In this document: positions 40,301 through 47,991 of the stretch, in pieces
How the letters are laid out: the number at the start of each line of letters is the position of its first letter
How positions within the stretch are numbered: position 1 is the first letter of the stretch
NCBI RefSeq assembly: GCF_021018895.1
Contig: NC_079384.1
Span: 17,909,640-17,973,639 of the forward strand
From: Seriola aureovittata
Lineage: Eukaryota; Chordata; Actinopteri; Carangiformes; Carangidae
Direction: 5' to 3'
Length of the DNA stretch: 64,000 bases
Notes under the pieces: generated by a model
The model's database searches: none
The model's input: only the letters and a program-made list of their open reading frames with translations
Told to the model about the DNA's origin: nothing
Made by a program: the position numbers and the translations under genes

Positions 40301-43300
40301 AGGTCATGGACTGTGGCTTTTTACAGATGAAAACAGGCCTGCTGCAGCCAAAAACAAGAGCAGTGAGAGTGAGCCAGAACAGTAAAGATGTGGGCCGGAC
40401 AGATAAACAATGACTTGAATCTCACTATAAATCCAGGTGAAGCTGAGAGGAGCCTCAGGTTCAGCTGTAGTTTCATCACTGTGAGTGACCCATTGTATTT
40501 GATACACTGTTATTACAAAAATATTGATTATCGGCAGTATTTTATGTGAAGTGTTGTGATGTGAAGATATATTTGTGGTTTTAAGAACCAAAAACCATCT
40601 CAGTGTAGTTTTACATCTCCTGTCTCGCTCTTCTCTACGGAGCAACCAGCAACCAGCCTCTGATGAGCATCTCTCTCGTGATTGTCTTGTAGCTTGCTAT
40701 GATGGAATGACCGCTTAGCGTTGTGTTGTTAAAAAAGTCCTGACGGCTCGTTTTAAGGCTCAGTTTCTGAATACAGACAATAAAATACAGAAAATATGGA
40801 CCTTTAACACTATACTTTCACAGTATTCATCTACAAACCTAGACCCGCTATATAATAAAAATAAATACAAACAACGAAATCTCACCTTATACAATATGGG
40901 ACCTTGAAGTAAAAATTTCTGAATACTTGTGCCATGTGTTTTTGCTGTGTGTCTGATATAAATGCTTATCCTCAGTCACATGTGTGTGTTTGAGTTGCTG
41001 AAGGTCAGTATTGCTGGGAGGCCCTATCCTCTGTGTGGTTGTGTGAAGCGGCTGTCTCAGCTTCCTCCTGCTCTATCGGCCCCTTCAGCTACATCCAGTC
41101 TGAGGGTCCTTCATCCAGTCCACACACCAGCGGTTGGGGTGGGGGTGAGGGGGTGGGGAGGGTGGGGGGTCCTCCTCTTTTTTGGTGATTGGCTGCGGTG
41201 CCCTCCTCCTCCCTGTCTGCGCTCCATCTTACATAATGAACCTCGGTGTTTGCCTCAGAGTAAACACGGGCATCGAGCGGCTGATGTTACTGTATAAACC
41301 TGTGTTTTACTGACTCCACATCTGCTGAGTGGTAAACAGCCGCGCTCACTCGAGGGCCAGCGTTTACATCCCAGATGGAGCGTTGCTGTTGAAGTGCAGC
41401 GCTGAATAAGATGGAGAGTGTTTGACATTTTTTGATAAATGATCAAAATGATGAAACTAATTTTCTGTAAATCAACGAACATATTCATCAAAAAATAATT
41501 GAAGCTCTAGTTCGAACTTTCATGTTTTCATTCCATTAGCCTAAATGAAAATGTTCTAGATGTGGTGTTTCTTCATTTTATTCACATTTCCCCCAAAATT
41601 TAGCTTTCATTAGTCAGGGCTAAAAAAAAGTAGCTCCTGCTGGAACACATCGTGTACTTGCTGCTATCTCGGTCTAATTTTGCGCAAAAAATTTACATCC
41701 ACGGTAAAAAACTGGAGTATCAAAATGGATAGCTGGTTAGCAACAAGAAGTATTAAAAGAAAAGAGATTCAGAGACAGATGTTGAATCAACAAGTGGTCT
41801 CTCCTCCAGTGAAACAAGAGAAAAACGGAGCTCCCCCTGCTTTCAGCTGCTTTCCTGCTCAAGGTTAGTGTAGTGAGATTAGCATATGTGTGTTTTCTTG
41901 TTAGTGTGAGCTGCAGTAATACAACTGTCCTTGAGAGGGGACACTTCTCAGACAGAATTGTTCACACATCATCTATGATAACCGGCTGTGACCTTCCCTC
42001 TGTCTCCTCCACATACTCCACCATGTACTAGAGGCGGGGCGCGGAGGGAGATGTCCGACTCCTCACCCTGCTGGTTCGCTGCTTGAACTCTGGTACATGA
42101 GTTCTGCAGAAGCCGTGCACGTGGCTGCAGGCGGAAACAGGCACTTCAAAAAAATAAAAATAAACACATCAGCACTTCGACTTTCTTCCTGTGGTTGAAC
42201 CTTTCTTTTGGAGGAAGTGGTGAACACGTAGATTCTTTCTTCCAACGTCCATGTTGGATTTAAGTGTTGTGACATTTTGTAGACGCAGCCTCGTCACTGC
42301 AAAGTACTTCATCTCTTTCCTGCACACCCAGCTCACTTTTACGTATAAATCAGTCAGTTCGCTTGTTCTTTGTGTCTCTTCCCTGTAATTACGCTTCTTA
42401 AACAGCTGTGATGTCCCTCGCAATGCATCTGTCATTCACTCAACTCCATGTGCAGGATGTGTTATCATCATACCAGCTGCTGCATTTCAAAATATGTGTG
42501 TGTGTGTGCTTGTGCGCAGATTACAGGAACTATTTTGAAAACTATAAATGCAGGGAGGATTTAATGCACTTCCTCAGTTATCTCACTGCCAATCAGCTGC
42601 TGAGTTCAAGCTGACACTGCGTTGCACCTCTCGCTCTTTGCCTTTTCAAATTGGTATCACATCATTTTTTTCCCCCCTCTCTCTGATATTTTCCTGGTGC
42701 AGATTGTCCTGTCCTGTGACGCTCTCTGTTAGATGAGGCTGCAACAGTTGATTACCCAGAGTTCCAGTGTTAGGTCACCATGACCCGTGTATAAGTGTTT
42801 GTGTGTCATTTGTGGTATTTTTTAATCAGCTGTGTTGTTTCCACATGTTCCCACAAGAAATGACACTCTGGTGTAAGTGATGATGATTTTGGATCTCATG
42901 AGGAAAAAGTAGTTTAGCGTCTTTTAGATTTAGACTTCAGGTTGAGGGAAGCTTATTGGCACGTGTGTTTGAGGGTTAAAATTGTGTTTAGACAATGCTT
43001 GTGAAGAGAATCTTATCAGTGAGGAAAGATTCTCATCAGTGCCATATCAATAGCTAATCAATAGTCAGATGCATGTGAGACAATTATCTTGGATAAAGAA
43101 GGAAAAATCTGCATCAGAATTCATGGCTAATACTTCTGTGAACAGAGATCCACAGCCATGCTGATATTAAACAGGTATAATGTTCACCATCTTAGTGTTA
43201 GCATGCTAACATTAACGTAACCTTTTCTAATTAGCTCTGAACACAAAGAGCAGCAGAGGATGATGGGAATGTCATTAGTTCTGTTGGCGTTTCATCATAA

Positions 43301-45083
43301 ACCAATACTGGAATGAAATAAATGACCATGTTGGCCTGAGGATGGCGCTACGTGAAAAGTCAGATCATCATCGAAGACGTTATAATTAATTCTGCGGGGA
43401 CGTGAATGTTTATGCCAAATGTCATTAGAGCTGTAGTGATTAGCTGATCAGCAAAAAAAATTATTGGCAATTATTTTGATAATCAAAAAATCCTTTTAAT
43501 CTGAAAATGCTTCCTTGTTCCAGCTTCCTATATGTGAGGATTTGCAAGTCTTAGAGTTTTGGACAAAACACGACACTTGAAGACGTTGACTTTGGCTCTG
43601 GAGAATTATGAAGGTTTTTTTTTCATTATTTTCTGACACTTTATAGTCAAAATGATTAATTGTGATATATAAATAATCAGTTGATAATGGTAATAATCAT
43701 GAGCTGCTGCCCTAGATGTCGTAGCAATCCATCTACGTGTTGAGTAATTTCTCGAAAAAACAAAAATGGCAACATTTAGGAATTTTTTCATGGCAAATCC
43801 ATCTACAAGTTGTCAAAATATTCAAACCTGCAAATGCGGGTCTTGTGGTTTCCAAAGTTGCATCTGTTGTTTGGAAACCACGATGTTCTGCACAAACTTT
43901 AGTTCCAGCCCACAGAAGATGCTGTGGGCTATTTCTCAGGGTAAGAGGAAACTTTGATCTGCTGGTGGCACGAGGAGAAAAGTCAAGGGGTTGGGATTCG
44001 TCCTCTGGGCATCATTAATATCTAATAGAGAGATCTGAGCCTGGGCCGCCGTGGTGGACTGAGCAACATTACCTTCTATAGAGATGCTGTTTGCCACCAG
44101 CAGAAGAAATATGAGATGGGAAAAAAGGGAAGAAATTAAAAATAACAAGAGTAACCAAAGTGCAGTGAGGGACAGAAACTACAGCTGTTTATGCATCATG
44201 ACATATGTGAGGTTTTTTTGTAAATGGAAAAATGAAACCTTCCAACATCACTTATTCTCCCTGAGGTTAAATAGACCCTGTTTTGTGTTTCTTTCTTTAT
44301 TTCTCAGGTGGATTTTGCCAAAGTCCTCCACTACGTCGGAGCTGGAGTGGCCTTCCCGTCCAGCATGCTGTTTGTGTGTCTGCAGTCGGCTCTGACCTAC
44401 AGACTGGCCAAGACCCAGGAGGAGTACCGAGTGGGTCACCTGCGGGTGGGGATGGCCCTACTGGCTCTGATCGCCCTGGTGCTCAGTATCCTTCCTGTGA
44501 CGCTCATGTCAGTTAATGCGTGTAAAGAGTGATGTGACACGTGGCCCCCTGCTGGAGAAAACACAGTTTTACACCCCTTTACGTGAGCAGAGCTAAATCT
44601 TCTCCAACCTCTGGGAGTCTGCAGAGGTCATGAGGAGATAACAAGACGTGATATTGATTGCAGTTCCAAGATCTTGACCCAATAAGTCAGCAAAGATAAA
44701 AGATAATCAATAAAAAGCAGGTGTCTGAGGGTATTTCTGGATTCCTAAGAGGCAGAGATTTTAGTTTTTTTGATGTGTTCTCTGATCTGGTCTCCCTCCT
44801 GCCATTGTTTCTCCTTAACCTCTGATCCCCAGGTGGAGTTTTCTTCTGCCAGGAGAGCTACGCCCTGCAGCACGCCTCCGCCATCTTCGAGTGGATCTAC
44901 TGCTCGCTCATCATGCTCTTCTACGGGACGTTCGCCTTCGAGTTCGGGGGCATGTCGGGGGACACGCTGATGGTCCTGTCCAGAGGAGGGGGCGTACAGG
45001 GCTTCTCCGCCTCCGAGCACAAGACAGAGGTGGTTGGCGCCGGGTCCAACCACCATCAGCCGGAGAGTTTATCCATCCTATAA
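23114..45083 (+). CDS. tmem150a: TMEM150A-like transmembrane protein
   Basis: FRAG1/DRAM/Sfk1-family membrane protein. TMEM150A is known to modulate the PI4KIIIalpha complex and so PI4P/PI(4,5)P2 at the plasma membrane. Coding exons: 23114-23178, 28176-28223, 30242-30328, 32868-32935, 37166-37293, 44308-44485 and 44833-45083. Phases agree throughout (825 nt, 274 aa plus TAA; human is about 271). The ATG exon opens at an acceptor at 23095. The protein starts [14 protein letters not shown] with a first membrane segment to about residue 27. A Cys-rich loop follows: [16 protein letters not shown] (N-X-S sequon at Asn41), [14 protein letters not shown] and LPPESC. Later blocks are [20 protein letters not shown] and [18 protein letters not shown]150A is preferred over B and C because CPVxNW and CCTL are present. 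Exon 3 starts at a weak acceptor (TTTAAAG), chosen because it restores W38-LYNESC in frame. Confidence 0.92.
23765..24165. repeat. Decayed repeats related to the 11.4-12 kb block
   Basis: GTTGATACCACTCTAG and GGAAACAAGGGGAAACAGCT at 23765-23860 match the relict repeat at 11725. GGCTACAGTGAGTCACTATC near 24085-24165 resembles the interior of the 59-bp-TIR MITE. The two families thus sit next to each other at both loci. Confidence 0.5.
25554..25925 (-). other. Unexplained open frame behind a splice-acceptor-like site
   Basis: On the minus strand, a good acceptor (TTTTTGTTTTCAG) near 25925 is followed by about 120 open codons ending in TGA at 25554. The peptide is hydrophilic and rich in Ser, Glu and Lys (contains [15 protein letters not shown] and [10 protein letters not shown]). 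I do not recognise it. It lies antisense in the first coding intron of tmem150a. It could be a terminal exon of an unknown gene, a pseudogene fragment, or chance. Confidence 0.25.
26690..27156. mobile_element. MITE, TTAA-flanked family, copy 2
   Basis: Left end TTAAAAGTCCCATATTT, right end TGTATGGGACCTTTAA. The body shares GATATATTTGTGGTTTTAAG and CCTGACGGCTGGTTTTAAGG with copies 1 and 3. It is about 90 bp longer than copy 1 because of an internal insertion near 26880-26995. Confidence 0.75.
27350..27645. repeat. Relict dispersed repeat
   Basis: GAAAAGTCAGAGGATCAC occurs twice, with TGGAAATTCATGCATTAGAT and ATTACAGTCTGGACCAACAG. These are typical of a very common fish interspersed repeat, also present near 43330-43430 and 43720-44090. 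Confidence 0.55.
28230..28293 (+). repeat. (CA)32 microsatellite beside a splice donor
   Basis: A CA run of about 64 bases begins six bases inside the intron after tmem150a coding exon 2, whose donor is CTG|GTACAG at 28223/28224. CA repeats near donors are known binding sites for hnRNP L. Confidence 0.95.
28340..28420. repeat. Fragment of the 55.3-kb repeat family
   Basis: CTCATTGTTTATCTG and CTTTACTGTTCTGG match segments of the repeats at 55270-55500 (same orientation) and 40160-40450 (opposite orientation). Confidence 0.45.
29085..29113 (+). repeat. Poly(G) tract
   Basis: Two long G runs separated by a few bases within a tmem150a intron. They are able in principle to form a G-quadruplex. 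The rest of 28430-30241 shows no exon. Confidence 0.85.
30759..30829. repeat. (CA)n microsatellite
   Basis: About 70 bases of uninterrupted CA in a tmem150a intron. Confidence 0.95.
30920..31160. repeat. Relict dispersed repeat
   Basis: GACACAGGTGAAACACCTCA, CACAATCACACGG and AACAGGAAGTAAAGCAAC resemble a common fish interspersed repeat. The long minus-strand frame here is a by-product. Confidence 0.4.
31161..32867. other. tmem150a intron, no feature recognised
   Basis: No additional exon or intact repeat was identified upstream of the exon at 32868. Confidence 0.4.
32936..35982. other. tmem150a intron, no gene recognised
   Basis: Contains a poly(C) tract near 33135-33150 and a poly(T) tract near 35175-35195. 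Nothing else stands out. Confidence 0.4.
35983..36445. repeat. Relict dispersed repeat
   Basis: GAGTCGATCCCCATAGACTC, AACATGTTTACAGCCTGGAA, CCAAGATGGCGACAG and GGTGATGTCACAGAGGCTAC appear in the order typical of a frequent fish interspersed repeat. Confidence 0.6.
37324..37376 (+). repeat. (CA)n microsatellite near a splice donor
   Basis: About 52 bases of CA starting 30 bases after the donor of the tmem150a exon 37166-37293. Confidence 0.95.
37377..40159. other. tmem150a intron, no gene recognised
   Basis: No exon or intact repeat was identified in this part of the 7-kb intron. Confidence 0.4.
40160..40450. repeat. Dispersed repeat, opposite-orientation copy of the 55.3-kb element
   Basis: CTCTGTGTTTGGTCTCCTCC, GGCTCTTTAGCTGCTAAATG and TGGCTTTTTACAGATG match, in reverse complement, the sequence at 55270-55500. 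Confidence 0.6.
40563..40905. mobile_element. MITE, TTAA-flanked family, copy 3 (left end lost)
   Basis: Shares TATATTTGTGGTTTTAAGAA and CTGACGGCTCGTTTTAAGGC with copies 1 and 2 and ends ACAATATGGGACCTTGAA. The left inverted repeat is missing and the interior is shortened. Confidence 0.65.
41700..41866 (+). other. Exon-like open frame, possibly transposon-derived
   Basis: An open frame includes [16 protein letters not shown] and ends near a GTTAGTG donor-like site at about 41862. The MxxWL...KRK pattern is reminiscent of the N termini of some hAT/ZBED-like fish transposases. No catalytic domain follows, so it is at best a fragment. Confidence 0.2.
43310..44090. repeat. Nested relict repeats
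   Basis: Pieces of the 27.35-kb repeat family (GGATGGCGCTACGTGAAAAG near 43345; GCACGAGGAGAAAAGTCAAG near 43970) flank a GATTAATC-type copy at about 43430-43700. That copy contains TTCCAGCTTCCTATATGTGA. The arrangement suggests one repeat inserted into another. Confidence 0.5.
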
Positions 45084-45312
45084 CTGACCTGGAGGTCAAA
45101 AGGGCAAAAATATGAACCACTCTGGAAAAAAAAGAAAAAAGAAAAGAAAAAAAAAAAAGCTAGAGCCTGGAAGCTGCATCCTGCATATCAGCACGCTCAC
45201 TATTGCACACAGCCACGACGCCAAAGCTGTTCTCCTCAGCAGTGACCAAAGACTTTACAGATCCTGCAGGCTAACACTACAAAACATTGCACAATATTGT
45301 CAGTGCCTTTCT

Positions 45313-45313
45313 G

Positions 45314-45344
<31 letters not shown>

Positions 45345-45347
45345 ACA
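45313..45347 (+). repeat. (CA)n in the tmem150a 3' UTR
   Basis: A CA run with one AAAC interruption, about 230 bases after the tmem150a stop and before its candidate poly(A) signal. Confidence 0.9.
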
Positions 45348-45920
45348 GTCCTCGGTGTTTGTTTTAATTCTCTTAATGAAACAATCGGCCTCTGATTTCT
45401 GGACCTTTTATCAGACCGAACGTCCAGGAAGTGCCTCCTCACACGCCGCTCCTCGCCAAGCTGCTGTTTGTTTTCATGTTTGGACGTTCAGACATCGAGC
45501 TCCGTATTGTTCCCACTCAGGAAGTTTTGTTACATAATCAGCTTTTTGCTCTTTACCTCAATAATAAGGTGAAGTTTTCCAGAAACCTTCTGACAATAGA
45601 TTGACGGTCGTTGTGTGCCAAGAATAATGTGTTTGATTTTGAAGTGGTTTAACTGTTGTTTTTGCCCAGAATGAACGGCAGGAGTATCTGCCCTCATGTT
45701 GAGAAATGTGCCATGTTTTTTTTTTTTTTAAGTGTATCTCAATTGTAATTCAAGTTTTATTATCCACAGAAACATTTTCTGTCTCATATTGTCTAAATAA
45801 GCTCTGTTGTATATTTTGTTATATGTCTTTAAACAGTCAGTAACGCTGACATGTTACAGCTTTAATGTGACCAAACTACAGAGGAGGGAGTGAACACGCT
45901 GTGTTTGATTATATACAGAA

Positions 45921-45926
45921 AATAAA
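45921..45926 (+). terminator. Candidate poly(A) signal of tmem150a
   Basis: AATAAA about 840 bases after the tmem150a stop codon. It is the best canonical signal before the convergent MAT gene. Confidence 0.55.
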
Positions 45927-46062
45927 GATCAGCAGTGTAAACAAGCAGAAAACAGCAAATTAAAGCAAATAAGTAAAAAAGAATTCACATTACTTGTGGT
46001 TTTCTTTCATCGTGTATCTGCAGCCTTCAGGGAAAATGAAACACTCACTGTTGTTAAAAGGT

Positions 46063-46068
46063 TTTATT
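46063..46068 (-). terminator. Candidate poly(A) signal of the MAT gene
   Basis: TTTATT on the plus strand, so AATAAA on the minus strand, about 1.9 kb beyond the MAT stop. It lies only about 140 bases from the tmem150a signal on the other strand. Confidence 0.45.
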
Positions 46069-46169
46069 GTTGAAAAATCATATTTACATCATTTTCCAGA
46101 ACGAATGACATGAACAGAATGAGAAGTCGTAGATTCACAGTTTTTTTTTTGTTTTTTTTTTTAAACTTC

Positions 46170-47300
46170 TTTGGGACATTTACTGAGATCCCTCCTCATC
46201 TTTGTTTTTCTAAGTGTCTGCAGGTCTCTATAAATTCTCCCTGTTTTGGTACCAAATGATGTAAACTGAGAAACAGCTGTATCATCTCAGGGAATATAAC
46301 AGTATATTTAGACCACTGGTTTGTGCATCGATTTCCTACGGAAAACTAAACATCGCAGCTCTAAAAACTATTAAGACTTTCTACTGTAACATACGTTAGA
46401 TCATCCTGCAGAAACTTTACCAGCAGCCACACATCTACAGCGTCTTTAGGACGTCTTCATCTCCCCTCCTGAGATCACATCTCATCTTTGCTTTTTTCTG
46501 CAGGTCTTTATAAAATTTGTACCGTTTGAACGCCCAATATCGAACTTAAACATGGACCTTAGAGGAAGCTCTACAGGGAGTATAGTAGCACAGTTATAGT
46601 ACAGGTTTATTCATTTATATCTGAATGAAGACCTCTGAAAACTGTCTGCAGGTGTTGATGATGTTTTTGTAACAAATCATAGAAAACTCATGACAGTGTC
46701 ACCTCAAACATCAACCTTGGAAGAACAATGTTCAGAATACAGATCTGTGCATTGATTTCTTACAGAAAAAGAAAACGTTAAGACCTTTTGTACCGGATGT
46801 AATAAATTTAAGATCTTTACAGGTTTTAGATTAAAAAAAATATTTCATCTTTGATTTGTAGTCGACTTTGGTGGAGATCAAGTGTTTGCAGGTCCTGAGG
46901 AAATTCATTGTGTTTTCATACAAAATAATATGAAACCTAAACAATATTTTATGGAGCTTGGAGGAGGCTGTAGAGAAGCTATGACAGTTTATTCCAAACA
47001 CACGCTTGTGCATTGACTTCTTACTGAAAAGCGAAAAAATTAAGAGCTCTGGAAACAAAAAAATGCTCAGGTTTTTGTCTGATTCACAACTTCGTTTTTT
47101 GGGGAATCTTCATCTCCTCCTTCTAGGATCTTTTGTGTCATCTTTGTTTTGCAGGTGGTTTGTGTAGGTGAAGTGTCTGCAGGTCAGGTTTGTATGCAAT
47201 GTAATCTTAAAATTAAGAAACAGCAGCATAAGAAAGTAGTAGATTCAGGCTACCGGTTTGATTTCATGCTGAGAAACAAAACACCAAGACTGATAAAAAA
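46170..47300. repeat. Degenerate tandem repeat of about 250-400 bp units, four copies
   Basis: Recurring blocks appear in order. CATCTTTG+T-run occurs near 46197, 46484, 46846 and 47139. GTGTCTGCAGGTC-like occurs near 46213, 46497, 46639, 46879 and 47170. TTGTGCATTGATTTC-like occurs near 46320, 46747, 47008 and 47256. Unit 1 and unit 4 also share an AAGAAACAGC/GAGAAACAGC segment. The array lies between the MAT stop and its likely poly(A) signal, so it is probably 3' UTR. Confidence 0.7.
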
Positions 47301-47649
47301 AAAACCTACTTTAGTTATGGTGTGTAACATGTCTGAAAGGTTTATATCGTCCGGTTTAACACTAACGCCTGCAGACACTCGCACTGTCCAGGATCTGTCA
47401 TATAAAAATACTAGATTATCAGATTGTTGTTAAGACGTCACGGTGAAATGTCTCTGTTGAAGTATTTGTGGCTGTTCTCCCTTCAGATTTTGGTCATTCA
47501 CTTATTTCTGGACAGAAAAACCTGTTAAGGTGTGAACCAACCTGCAGCCATGTGACTGAGCTCTGCATCTACGGGACAGAAATATCAAGTAGCTCTCTCA
47601 TATTTCTTGTTACTATTGAGGGGCTGCAGAGTCATAAATTACAGATGAA

Positions 47650-47701
47650 TCCTCCCCCCCTCCCTCTCCTCCCCCCTCCCTCTCCTCCCCCCTCCCTCCA
47701 G
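47650..47701 (-). repeat. Pyrimidine-rich tract, G-rich on the MAT sense strand
   Basis: Three near-copies of CCTCCCCCCTCCCTCT in a row. The MAT transcript strand would carry many runs of three or more G, a G-quadruplex-type sequence in the presumed 3' UTR. Confidence 0.8.
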
Positions 47702-47836
47702 TGACAGGACCAGAGATTATCTGCACCTCCACCCCGACCCATCCCTCCGTCCCCTCCCCTGTTCACTTGCAGCTGCCTTTCTCTTACTGGGTTACAGGAG
47801 CGCGAGGACAGCTGTCTATAAATCACTGACACTCTC

Positions 47837-47838
<2 letters not shown>

Positions 47839-47894
<56 letters not shown>

Positions 47895-47970
47895 CACTCA
47901 CTCACTCACTCACTCACTCTCTCACTCACTCACTCACTCACTCACTCACACACCCACACACACGCACACA
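47839..47970 (-). repeat. (CA)n-(CTCA)n-(CA)n compound microsatellite in the MAT 3' UTR
   Basis: CA from 47839 to 47891, then CTCA repeats to about 47949 with one CTCT interruption, then irregular CA. In the MAT mRNA this becomes GU, GAGU and GU repeats starting about 21 nt after the stop codon. Confidence 0.9.
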
Positions 47971-47991
47971 CTGGTACATACAGTAGATACA

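Noticed and set aside
44745..45056. 103-aa minus-strand frame
   Set aside because: Antisense of the last tmem150a exon; no independent motif.
46756..46768. METTL16-type TACAGAAAA motif, as in MAT2A 3' UTR hairpins
   Set aside because: It is on the strand opposite to the MAT transcript and occurs intact only once.
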